DNA from: Guillardia theta CCMP2712
Lineage: Eukaryota; Cryptophyceae; Pyrenomonadales; Geminigeraceae
Assembly: GCF_000315625.1 (NCBI RefSeq)
Contig: NW_005434591.1
Location: 253,405-317,404, forward strand
Direction of reading: 5' to 3'
Length of the DNA: 64,000 nt
Notes under the pieces: model-generated
The model's input: the letters and a program-made list of their open reading frames with translations, nothing else
Told to the model about the DNA's origin: nothing
Database searches by the model: none
Shown: positions 24,080 through 34,255 of the stretch, in pieces
Position numbering within the stretch: the first letter of the stretch is position 1
Layout of the letters: each line of letters starts with the position of its first letter
Program-made: the position numbers and the translations under genes

Positions 24080-24349
24080 GTCAGGCAGGGTGGGTGAGAG
24101 TAACGTGCAGGGTGGGGGTGAAGGTTCAGGTAAAAAAGGGTGGTAGGGTGTATGATTCATTTCATAGGTAGGGTACAAAGTATGAATTGGTAGGGTAATT
24201 TGCACATATTTCACCCGGTGGGTAAATTATTTTGGTGGGGTGAAATTCGATGATGGAGGTCATCATTCAGGTGGTAGGGGTCAATAAGCAGGGGGTGGGG
24301 TATTGATAGGGGGTAGGGTAGGGGTAGAACCACGAGCCGCGGCAGCAGA
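24080..24349 (+). promoter_or_regulatory. G-rich GGGTAGGG island upstream of SF3A1
   Basis: Repeated GGTAGGG, GGGGTAGGGG and GGTGGGG words over about 250 bases, ending some 20 bases before the SF3A1 ATG. The G-rich strand is the sense strand. Position and recurrence suggest a promoter or 5' leader element; no experiment is available. Confidence 0.5.
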
Positions 24350-26661
24350 ATGCCGGACGCGAGCATGGGCGGTATGGCGGGAGAAGGAGGAGGAGGAGAT
24401 ACAGGACCAGAATCCTCCATCAAGACGATCGGGATCATTGTTCCTCCTCCTGACATGAAGAGCATCGTCGACAAGACAGCTTCTTTCGTCGCCAAGAACG
24501 GTCCCCAGTTCGAGCAGAGGATCTTGAACAATGAGCGCAATACCACCAAGTTTGCCTTCCTTCAGTCGACGTCTCCTTACTATCCCTACTATCAGAAGAA
24601 GCTCGCAGAAGCGCGAGAGTCCTCGGGCCCAGCCGCACCAGAAGTGGCTTCGTCGAAGCCGGAGGACAATCAGGCGGAAGGTGCTGGAGACAAGAAGGAA
24701 GTTTCCGTGACCATTGAGGCCAAGGCCACCATAGAGAAGAAGCAGAAACGGCCTCTCAAGGAGCCTCCTCCTGATGCTTACACCGTGAAACCTCCTGACG
24801 GTTTGACCATCCCAAGTCTTGACCTTGACATTATCAAGCTCACGGCCCAGTACGTTGCGCTGAATGGCCGCTCGTTCTTGAATGGCCTGCTGACGCGAGA
24901 GAGCAGAAACCCGCAGTTTGACTTCTTGAAGGGGCATCACTACTTGTTCTCTTACTTCACGGGGCTGGTGGAGGCCTACACCAAGGTCGTGAACCCGCCG
25001 GAGGGAATCATCGAGAAGCTGGAAAAGGACGCTGAAGACCATGTGGACGTGCTTGAGCGAGCATTCCAGAAGCTAGACTGGGAGGCCCACGTGGAGAAGC
25101 AGAGGCAGATGACTGAAGACCAGGCGAAGAGAGAGCGAGAGATCGCGGCGACAATCGACTGGCATGACTTCAAGGTGGTTGAAATGATTGATTTCAAGGA
25201 CAGCGAAGACGCCGACCTCCCCCCTCCTCTCTCCGAATCCGAACTGAGGGCACTCCGCCTGCGGGCCCACACAGCAATCGAGCCTGTGAAGGAGAAGGTG
25301 GTGGAGGAGCAGGCGGACATGGAGATGGATGAAGGAGGAGACATGGACATGGAGGAAGACACCTCAGTTGCTCAACCTCCGCCAGAAGAGAAACCAGAAC
25401 AAGAAATCCTTCAACAAGACCTGGATGGACCAATGAAGATCGTGAAGAACTACTCCAAGCCAGCGCCGTCTGCGGATGGAGGAAAGGGCTCTTCTGCCTA
25501 CATGATCTCTCCCATCACAGGCCAACAAGTGCCGGTTGCACAAATGGCGGAGCATATGCGTATCGCCTTGTTGGATCCCAAGTGGAAGGAGAAGAGTGGT
25601 ATCGTCAAGCCTGGAGAGAAGGAAGACACCCTCGCTGCTCACGTGGAGGTTGGGCAGAGTTTGGCAAAGATGGCAGCTAAGCGTAAGGACATCTTCGGAA
25701 CAGACGAGGAGGTGTTTGGAGACTCGAAGAAGAAGGGCGACGGCAAGGTAAATTTCTCCCCTCCTCATCCTCCTTGTTTGATGGGCTTTCTGTGCAGGGA
25801 GATGGAGCAGCTCAAAACCAAGCCAAACAGCAGGCAGCTGCTAGAGCAGCGATGGAGGCGCAGCAACTCATGCAGCAGAGACAAGAGGCGGAGAAGAATG
25901 TCGCAGACATCATTAAGCGTGCGGAAGAGAAGGTTGCCGGCGCTATCGGAGCTGCGCCCCCAAGGCCAGACATGTCGCAGGCCAGCCAAGCTCCTCCTCC
26001 GCCTCCGGTGTCCTCGATGCCACCGCAGCAACCTCCTCCTCCTCCTCAACATGCACCTCCCATGCACGCTATGCCTCACGGCGGTCCTCCTCCAGGCATG
26101 CCTGGACCGGGAGGAATGATGCCTGGGCCGGGAGGGATGATGATGATGCGACCAGGAGGCCCTCCAGTTCCTGGCCCACCAGGTGGCATGATGTACGGGA
26201 TGCAAGGGATGCCGCCCGGTATGCCGCCCGGTATGCCACCCGGTATGCCGCCCGGCATGATGGGGATGCCACCTGGAGCGCCGGGAATGATGCCGGGAAT
26301 GCCGGCTGAGTCAGATCCCAAGCGAGCCAAGGCTGAGGCAAACCTCTATCCGGAGCACACGTGGGCTGCCAACCACCCGAACCCGATCACGGTCAAGGTG
26401 CTGGTTCCTAAGGAGGAGGTAAACTCCAAGTTCAACTTCAACGGTCAGACTGTCATGCTCAACAGCATCGCAACAAACTGCACCATCAAGGATCTCAAGG
26501 ACAAACTCACCAGCTACCTGGGCGGGCTACCGGCGAACAAGATGAAGTTGAGCACTGTGAAGATCGGCGTGCTGAAGGACAACATGTCCATCGCGTATTA
26601 CAACTTCCTCGAGGGAGAGAACCTGATGGTCGGCATGAAGGAACGTGGAGGTCGCAAGTAG
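24350..26661 (+). CDS. SF3A1: Splicing factor 3A subunit 1
   Basis: Two exons, 24350-25747 and 25798-26661, with a 50-nt phase-0 intron (CAAG|GTAAAT to TGTGCAG|GGA), giving 753 residues; the human protein has 793. Two SURP/SWAP modules are visible: about 29-88 (VPPPDMKSIVDKTASFVAKN to SPYYPYYQKK) and about 155-212 (LDIIKLTAQYVALNGRSF to HYLFSYFTGLVEAY). The PRP21-like core follows, with TIDWHDFKVVEMIDF near 270. Next come an acidic patch, a nuclear-type segment and a Pro/Gly/Met-rich region (GMPPGMPPG repeats). The C-terminus is a ubiquitin-like domain ending MKERGGRK. SF3A1 is part of the U2 snRNP SF3a complex and is needed for prespliceosome assembly. Start chosen at the first ATG, directly after the G-rich island. 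Confidence 0.96.
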
Positions 26662-28265
26662 AAGTACCAGGTTTGTGTGTTCAGCATCAGCTATTCGAGC
26701 TTGCAGGCTGCAATGGCTGGGGTTGGAGGGATTTTCTTGACCTTGCCAACACTCACCTTGCTATCACTCCTCTTACGTATTCTAGTCATCTTGCAAGGCC
26801 CTCTATTTCCTTTAGATCTGTAAATCGTCAATTGAACCCTTTACTCATTCTTCGAATGTCGCACGCCGATGCCACTGGACTCGATCACCGATTAGTGACG
26901 GTACCAGGCTAGCATGCCGTAGCACCGGATCATTCCGGTGCGTGACGGCGATGCGCCCAACCGTGCCGTACCGTCTACGGTAGTACGGTACCGCCGTACT
27001 GCCGTAGTGAGGCTTCCTAAACCGTGACGGTGACCGTGAGTTTGTCACTGATCATCAGGATCAGCAGCTCACCGTAGTGACGCCGGGCCCGGGTGGCGAA
27101 GTTCCCGGACTGGGACTCAGGCTCCGGGAAGCCTTCAGTTGCGGCCGGGCCCCGGGCCGACTACCCGGGCATACGGTACTCGGACCGTACAGTGATCCGA
27201 TCACTGTACGGTCATGGCCCTGAGTCCTACGGAGCCTGTCACGGTCCGATCGGCGGCGCCAGGCCCGGGCCTCGGACTGAGGCCCGGCGGCCGCCCCGGG
27301 ATGTGTACTTGAAAGCCTTGAAGTGTGTAGTCACTGACGTCAGTTGGTTGTTCGACTGTCGGGATCGCTCAGCCTCAACTTGTTCTCAACTTCCGATATT
27401 TGAATTAAAACACTTTTATTTTGTTCCGTTGTCTTTTCAAAGTTTCCACGCCTATTACCCTACCACCCCTCTGAGATGACCCACCCCCATGGTGTAGAAA
27501 CCCCAGATCTATACGTATATCCTCACTTGAAGGGTAGGGGTGAAGGGTTATGGGACCCTACTGGAATACCGTTAGCAGAGCAAGGTGTGGAAGGGCAGCA
27601 TGCAGAGCGAAGATTCGGAAGGGGGAGGGAGCATGGCAGGGCGACGGGGGAGGGAGAGGAGGAGCGAAGGATGTACAAGTAGAGGAAGGAGGTGTGAGAG
27701 AAGGAGGGAGGGAGGGAGGGAGGGAGCCGGGGAGGGAGGTGGGGAGAGAGAAAGAGATGGGACTCAAGCAGGATCGGGAGGGATGCGAGAGGAGGGATAC
27801 AAAGAACTTGAGGAAGAATGTAGATGCGGGATAGAAGGCAAGGGAGGAGATAAGATAAGAAGAAGTTGCACAGCAGAGGACAGAGGATGGAACAGACGAG
27901 AACAAACGATGAGAAGGAAAGCGATGATGTACAAGAGATAGAATGAGATGTAGCGCTCTAGGAGGAAGTACAACTGTAGGGATCGGCATTCAAGCAGAAA
28001 CAGTGAGAGAGGATGAGGATCTAGTAGGAAGCATACGGTCAGAAGGTTCTTACTGTTGGTCGATTGTCGAAGATGAGAACAACTCATGTATTCTCCAATC
28101 GATACATAGGACGAAATAAATGGTGTAGAAACAAGGAGACAGTTCAAATCATTGAATGCTGGACGTGCTCTTGAACTGAGGGGGCTCGATGATAGTCCTG
28201 TTGTCTTTCTCCCGTCCCTTGTCTCTCCAAAGTCTTTCTTGAGCCAAAGGTTAGAGAAAGAGGTC
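26662..28265. other. Intergenic region with GC island and short G-rich islands
   Basis: No supported gene. 26870-27310 is a GC-rich island full of GTACGG, CCGTAC and GGCCCGGG words, with a perfect palindrome at 27184-27212. 27455-27555 carries CCCTACC and GGGTAGGGG words. 27600-27780 is GGGA-rich. The 5' end of the PDZ-phosphatase gene probably lies in the last part, but its first exon cannot be fixed. Confidence 0.5.
27184..27212. repeat. Perfect 29-base palindrome
   Basis: Arms ACCGTACAGTGATC and GATCACTGTACGGT, separated by one base, inside the GC-rich island. The word CGTACAGTGAT also opens the fold-back element at 19508. Confidence 0.92.
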
Positions 28266-30699
28266 ATGTACAATAAGTGCCATTGTAGGACCTGTGACAG
28301 AAGTGACGATGAGAGACGCGAGGGCGCGTGGTGGCGACTCACGATGATGTTGATGCAGATGACGCCGAACGGAGATGGGTCGGTAGTTATCGCAGGGTTG
28401 GGCTTGAGGCTCTCGTCGACCCCAACTGATCCCCACCAGTCCCACCCCAAGTGCTCGAGTGCGGAGGAGGGGAGGTGCTTCGTCACTGAGCTCGTGGCGG
28501 GGGGAGCGGCTGAGCGATCCAACTTGCTCAAAGTCAACGACGAGATCCTCCATGTCGACCATGTGCCCGCCCTGGGGAGGAGCGTGGTAGGAGTCTTGCC
28601 TGCCCTCCTCCTCCTCCTCCTCCTCCTCCTCCTCCTCCTCCTCCTCCTTGCCTCCTTGTGAACTTTTTGACAGATTGAGATCAAGAACTCCATCCTCGGG
28701 GTGCCCGGGACTTCCGTTCTCATCGGGATTAGGTCTTCGTCCTTCGACCGCATGACTTCGTGTCCTAACTGATCGTGCGAGCAGGAGGAACAAAGAAGAC
28801 TTCCAGCTCAGCTTCGTGCGAGGGCACACCAACAGCAAGCATGTGCGACGTTTTCGATGGCTCTCCTTGCCCTCACTTGCTTTGCAGGGCGAGAAAGAAG
28901 CCTCCGGGACCCCCACTTCGCACCCTCCCAGCTCTGGGAATGCCACCCGACCCACGCCCAAGGCTCTTTTCCGCAGCCCAGGTGAGAAAGTTGAGGAGGA
29001 AGAGGAGGAGAGAGGATGGTTGAAGGGCAGGGAGGAGGAGGAGGAGGAGGAGGACCATGACGAGATGGATCAGGTCTCATGCAGAAGGAGCAAAGCAGCT
29101 TCTCTCCCGTCAAGTCTTCGCTCCTGGATGCTGTGCGATCGGGGGAGATGGACCAGGTGGCGAGGTTGGCGTCAGAAATCGCGAGGCTGGCGCAGCAGGG
29201 GAAGATGAACCAGGTCCGCGACCTCGTCCTCTCCGAGCAGGCAGACGCTCGGGACTTCACCTTCTCCCCCAAGTCCATCAGTGTGGCCCAGTCCTTCTCT
29301 CCCGGAAGCTTTGATACCTGCCAGGTCTGTCAAACAATCCCCGCTCCTCCTCCTCCTCCTCCTCCTCCTCCTCCTCCTCCTCCTCTCACCTCGTCTACAC
29401 CAGGTGCCCACCCTCCTCTTCGACGGCGAGAGCCCGATGCCTACCAGCAAGGAGTCCTTCGAGGTGCGGAGGGCGAGGGAGATGGTGCAGCTCATCGAGC
29501 CCCTCATGGACCATACCGCCAACAACACGCAGCCTCCTCCCGTCGACCGCGAGATGCTGAAGAACCTCGTGCTCGACGTGGCCGAGGCTGCAGCTAACAT
29601 CCAGCTGAAGGAGCCGCGGATGCTCGAGATCCCGGCCCCCTGCTACGTGCTGGGGGACATCCACGGGAACCTGCTGGACTTGACCTTCTTCCGTAGGATC
29701 CTCTGGCCGGCAGGCCCGGAGGCGCAGGGTGCGGACTTTCTGTTCCTCGGGGACTTTGTGGACCGGGGGGCGGACAGCTTGCCGGTGGTGGCGTACATGA
29801 TGGCGCAGAAGGTACTGAACCCGAGGAAGTGGTGGATGATAAGGGGGAACCACGAGACTCGGGAGGTGAACGGCAACATCAAGACGTACAGGGAGGGCTC
29901 GTTCCTCCACCAGTGCCTGAGGATCTTCGGAGACGCGGACGGACGGACGGTGTGGGAGAGCGTTAACTGCTTCTTCGACACCCTCCCCCTCGCCGCCCGC
30001 GTCGCCAACCGAGTCTTCTGCGTTCATGGTGGCATCCCCAAGGAGCTCTGCCAGCCCGGGGCGAGCCTGGAGATGGTGAACGAGACGCCCAACCCCCTCA
30101 AGCTCGTCCGGCGCGGCGACATGGTCCACTCCATGCTGTGGTCGGACCCGGTGCCGCCCGACCGGGAGACGGCGGTGGAGGTACAGCAGCAGCTGGACAG
30201 CCAGGGGTTCGGGCTGTCGTCACGAGGATGCTCGTGCTTCGGGGAGAAGACGCTCGATATCTTCATGGAGCAGCACCGGGTGAGCTACGTGTTCCGAGGA
30301 CACGAGGCGCAGCAGCACGGCATCGGGCTGTCGAGGAGCACGCGGCTATGCACTATCTTCTCAACGAGCAAGGATCACTTCGCTCCCGAGGTCAAGACAA
30401 CCTGCGGGTGCGTGCTTGTCAACAGGGATGGGATCCTTCCGATCGTGCGCGGGCAGCCGCAGCAGCCGAAGGGGAGCAAGACGTTGGGCATGCGGCAGGG
30501 GAGGCTGCCGCTACAGCAGATCGACGGGAACACTAACAGGAACAAGATGGGAGTGAAGTTGGAGGAGCTGGAAAAAAGTAAGGAAGATGCTAGATTGTTT
30601 GTGTGTTGACGTTGTTTGTTATTCTTTGAATCATCATAAAGCTTTAAAGTTGTTGTTGGTCACTTTTCTGCTGCAGGTTACGTCGGCGAGCTGGTTTGA
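28266..30699 (+). CDS. PDZ domain fused to PPP-family Ser/Thr phosphatase
   Basis: Exons ?-28586, 28674-28732, 28785-28842, 28888-28981, 29074-29324, 29404-30577 and 30677-30699; all junctions are GT-AG and keep phase. The PDZ domain runs from GLGLRL through ERSNLLKVNDEILHVDH and IEIKNSILGVPGTSVLIGIR to DFQLSFVR across three exons. A Ser/Pro linker and a helical pair (LLDAVRSGEMDQVARLASEI) follow. Then comes a PPP catalytic domain with all metal and catalytic motifs: GDIHGN (about 29653), GDFVDRG (about 29749), RGNHE (about 29845), VFCVHGGI (30017-30040) and RGHEAQQHG (30297-30323). It is PP1/PP2A/PPEF-like; subfamily not fixed. The PDZ would tether the enzyme to a partner tail. The start is uncertain: 28266 is an in-frame ATG, but ATGs at 28344-28359 or an upstream exon are possible. 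Intron 28587-28673 carries a CCT tract. Confidence 0.88.
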
Positions 30700-31918
30700 A
30701 GCTGAGGGAGAAATCTAGCAGTTGTTCTTTTGTTGTTGTAAATACATCATATGAAACACTTCGAATTTCTTTCCGATGCCTCACTTCTCCTCTCGTTCAA
30801 CTTTCCTTGATCCTCCTCCTCTTCCTCCTCCTCCTCCTCTCGTTCATCTTGGATGTTCTCTCCTCGTATGCTCGCACCACTCTCATAAGGTCCCTTGCAC
30901 CAGTTGACCTTGTGATGGTACACGAGCCTCTACCTCCATGTTTCCCTTGCTGCATTCAAAACGTTTTCACGGCAAACTTGTAATGATGTCCTCAACTCTA
31001 CCGTCTGTCTCCTTCCCTCCTTCCCTCCTTCCCTCCTTCCCTCCTTCCCTCCTTCCCTTCGTTCCTCTTCTCTTACCTGCCTGCCTGCCTGCCTGCCTGC
31101 CTCCCTCCCTCCCTCGCTCCCCTCCCCCTTTCATCTCTACTGTAGCACCGCGTTGCTACCAGGATGCCGCCCAGGCAGTAGATGATGAATTTATTGACCG
31201 GAGAATAGGGAATAGGGAAGAGGGGGAGGGGGAGGGACCGGGAGGATGGAGGGGAGGGAAGGGAGGAGAGCAAATGGATAGCGTATCACATGGTTTCCGT
31301 AGGTAAGACAGTGTGAGAGAAAGGAATGAAGAGCGTGGGGGAGAAGGAGGACACAGGAAGGGAGGAGTTGAAGCCAAGGATGTAGAGGAGCAAGTTATTG
31401 TCTCTTTGTACACATGAACAGCTGAGAGTTTTAGCATGCATGTGGGATCAGGGACAGGTCAGACTTGCATGACGGTGAGAGAAAAGTTCCAATGAGACCG
31501 AGTACATAGCAGAGGATGATGAGGGGCAAGATTAAGAGAAAGATGATGAAGAGAAAGATTAAGGTGATACAAATGAATCTGAAAGAGGTAAAACATGCAT
31601 TCTCTCTCACTACCCATCTTCCTCTCCCTCCCTCTCCCTATGTCCCTCACACATTACATACACATGTTTGATCGAAGATCAGTCTTGTCAGAGGTTGCAT
31701 CCTGTAAACTTATTTGAGAACAAGAGAGAGGCATTTCAATCATGGTCTATGTCAACAACAGTGTCAAGTTCTCATACAAGTTTACTTCAAAACATCATCA
31801 CCGCCATCATCTCAACCACTTCAAACATACTACATCATCCTCAATTCTATCTCTTTGTTCTTCACTTTAATCTGATCGGTTCAGCTCTTGACCAAGAAAG
31901 CTTGAATCTTGTATCCTC
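30700..31918. other. Intergenic region, simple-sequence rich
   Basis: No gene is seen. It contains CCTT units at about 31013-31060, CTGC units at 31078-31102 and purine-rich runs near 31200-31270. The rest is the 3' flank of the phosphatase gene and the upstream region of the small membrane protein. Confidence 0.55.
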
Positions 31919-32247
31919 ATGCCTTCTGCGTGGAGTCAGACGCAGCAATTCTTCCATCTGCTCCTCGCCTTCGCATTCATCATCGTCCTCTCCCAGGTCT
32001 CCACGGCCTGCAGCGTCTGGTGCCTGACAGGAGGAGCAGGTTGCCGGAGCAGTGGTTGCCGTCCTTGTTGCGTTTGTGGGGATGGTGGTATGGATGTAAG
32101 TGAAGTCGCTCCCTGACGGCTCCCTGACGGCTGTCAAGGTATCGCATCCTCGATCACGACGATCAGTACTACGTTGAGACGGGCAAGCGCGTGACCGACC
32201 GCGACTATGGAGACGTTCGCAGCGAAGCCGAGAGGAGGAAACTCTAA
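31919..32247 (+). CDS. Small two-helix membrane protein
   Basis: Model: exons 31919-31996, 32031-32095 and 32139-32247, giving 83 residues. The last junction is strong (AT|GTAAGT, phase 2) and joins a membrane helix (AGAVVAVLVAFVGMVVWM) to a charged tail starting YRILDHDDQYYVETGKR and ending ERRKL. The first intron (31997-32030, CAG|GTCTCC to CTGACAG) is only 34 nt, shorter than any other here, but keeps phase and joins a first hydrophobic helix (FFHLLLAFAFIIVLS). If that intron is wrong, the start lies elsewhere, but the last two exons stand. Both termini are probably on the same side. No family recognised. Confidence 0.5.
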
Positions 32248-32476
32248 TGGTTACTCCTGCTGCAGCGAACGCTCTGGGGGTAACAGGTGGTGCAATGAGA
32301 TCCGAGGAGGAGGTTTGCGGTGGGAGTGCGGAGGAGGAAACAAGCAAACACGTCGATATTCTTTGTGATCGAATGGAAGACGAAAGAAAGAATCAAACAC
32401 AAACCAAGTCAACAAAAACTCTTCTCATCCCCACATTAGCAACTGATCGCCAGAGGCTCCGGTAGGTCTCTCGACC

Positions 32477-33442
32477 TCAGTGCATGATGCCTCGAATGTC
32501 TGTCTCAGTCAGAGGACGGTCGTACACCCGGAAGTCATCGACGAGGCCCTTGAGGTAGTTTGTGCTCCATTCCTTCACCTTTAGCATGTTGTTGATCGCT
32601 CCTGGCGTGTCCTGTACCTTCCTGGCGTCCAACCCTCCCGACCACTCAACACCTCGCACGCTGTTGCCCTGCTGGTCGTACCTCACAGTCCGCTTGCCGA
32701 GGAAGGAGAGCTCTTTGCTACAGCTCCCGGCGTCGGCGAGCATGAGGACTCTGGACCCGTCCAGGTACATCACGACGGTATCCCCCGCAAACACAAAGGC
32801 GAGGTGGTGCCAGGATAGGTGATCCCAGCCTTTGAGCGAGTTTCCCGCGTACCCGTCAGGCAAAGCAAGGTGCCAATGACCGCACCAGTATCCTCCCCAG
32901 TGAGCAGGGCCGATACGTCCCATGACGAACGCGCTTCCTCCTACCAGGCTGAGGTCCCAGCCCCTCGAGCTGTCTCTCGACCCGTACTCCTTGTACCACA
33001 TGGCCACCGTCCCATCGTGAATCTGCACGGGGTCGAACCTGACGGCACTGCCGCACGTGGCTGACTGAGTGATGTACTTGCTGAGCATCTCAATCCGCTT
33101 CTGATTGCTGTAGAAGCAGTCTGTCTTCTGCCCTGGCGCAAGTGAGTTGTATGACTTGACTGCATCCGTGTACTCGCAGTCATCGCGGTAGGTGCTCGTG
33201 TCTCGTGGGCAGGATGCGGCGAAGTAAACTGCAAGGCCAACGGCTCCTTGCTGTCCTGACCTCGGACAGGAAGCGCCTGAAAGTCGGCAGTCAGCATTCT
33301 TGTTGTGGCTCGAGGAATCCTGGAAGGAACTCTGACCCCCGGTTTCATCGAACTTCAAGTGGATCAGGAGTTCTTGACACTCTGCTCCTGCTACCAGCAT
33401 GAGGAAGAGGCAGAGAGGGAACTTCAACACGGCCAACGACAT
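32477..33442 (-). CDS. Secreted LamG/concanavalin-like protein
   Basis: A single exon of 321 residues from the ATG at 33442. A signal peptide (MSLAVLKFPLCLFLMLVAGA) is followed by a mature start CQELLIHLKFDETGG. The pattern LIHLKFDETGG...DSSSHN, then GTVAMWYKEY, SWHHLAFVFAGDTVVMYLDG and LKGLVDDFRVYDRPLTETDI, is that of the LamG-like jellyroll / concanavalin A-like lectin fold found in secreted glycan-binding proteins. Several cysteines fit an extracellular location. There is no membrane anchor, so it is likely free or wall-bound. Ligand unknown; the C-terminal helix motif is usual for this fold. A C-rich plus-strand island (G-rich on the sense strand) lies 250-320 bases upstream. Confidence 0.82.
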   Translation of the reverse strand: MSLAVLKFPLCLFLMLVAGAECQELLIHLKFDETGGQSSFQDSSSHNKNADCRLSGASCPRSGQQGAVGLAVYFAASCPRDTSTYRDDCEYTDAVKSYNSLAPGQKTDCFYSNQKRIEMLSKYITQSATCGSAVRFDPVQIHDGTVAMWYKEYGSRDSSRGWDLSLVGGSAFVMGRIGPAHWGGYWCGHWHLALPDGYAGNSLKGWDHLSWHHLAFVFAGDTVVMYLDGSRVLMLADAGSCSKELSFLGKRTVRYDQQGNSVRGVEWSGGLDARKVQDTPGAINNMLKVKEWSTNYLKGLVDDFRVYDRPLTETDIRGIMH

Positions 33443-34255
33443 GTTGTTGTTCAAGTTGATGAATTCTCACGAGGAATCGATGTTGCTGTTGCTGTTGCTG
33501 TTGCCGTTCTTGTCGCCAGACTTGTTGTTCCTCTTGTTCCTCTTGTTCCTCTTGTTCCTCTTGTCCTCTTGTTCTCCTCGTACGGTCTCTTCTTCTCCTC
33601 TTCCCCTCCTCTCTCTCTCTGAGCCCAGTCCCTTCTGCCCTCCTCGTCAGTCCCCGTCGTCTCCGTCCGTTGAGGATGACAGCCAACCATCACTACCCCA
33701 CCACCTCCCATGCTTACCACCCCTCCTCTCACCACCCCTCCATATCCCCACCAAATGAGCAGGGGTCCCATTCGCCGAATCGGGAGCGGCAAGGCAGGTC
33801 GAGCTAGAGAGCAGGAGCAAGGTGAAGACTAGCCGCCGACGATGTGGAGCTTGCTGTGGAGTTGGGAGGAGGCACATGACCCGTTGGCGGGACCCTATGG
33901 CTACTCCAATGGTCCTGGAACGGGCTCAGTGATCGCTCCTCCTTCACTCCTCAATGGCTCGCAGCAACGGTCTCAATACTCGTCTCAGCAGGCATCACAA
34001 GACAACGGAGCATGTCGTGAGGGCGACGACCGTTACGGATGTTTCACTGGCGATTATTGAGGCTCACGACGGAGAAGCATGGATCACATTTGAATCCAGC
34101 ACAGCATGCATGTAGAAGAACTTCGAGATAATCTGCGTCTTGTGTTTGACTTGGTGCTGATTGCACTGCACATACACACATTGCAGCAGTATCCGAGAAC
34201 AGTAGAGGACATAGGTTTGTGATGACAGTACAGTAGATACGTCGTTTAATAAACA
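33443..34255. other. Intergenic region
   Basis: No supported gene. GTTGCT and TTGTTCCTC repeats lie at 33482-33570, and a CACCCC/CCACC island at 33690-33765. A 72-codon plus frame at 33842 and a signal-like minus frame at 33877 are not supported well enough to call. The 3' flank of the PDZ gene holds a TTTAATAAA-like stretch near 34246. Confidence 0.45.

Noticed and set aside
27764-28753. 329-codon open frame on the minus strand opposite the PDZ exons
   Set aside because: Antisense to phase-consistent PDZ exons, with a poly-Arg run created by the intronic CCT tract and no domain.
33647-33877. 76-codon minus frame with a signal-like stretch (LVFTLLLLSSSTCLAAP)
   Set aside because: The downstream part is simple sequence from the C-rich island, and no acceptor links it to the LamG gene, which has its own signal peptide.
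33842-34060. 72-codon plus-strand frame starting MWSLLWSWEE
   Set aside because: Short, no homology recognised, ends with no continuing exon; cannot be supported.
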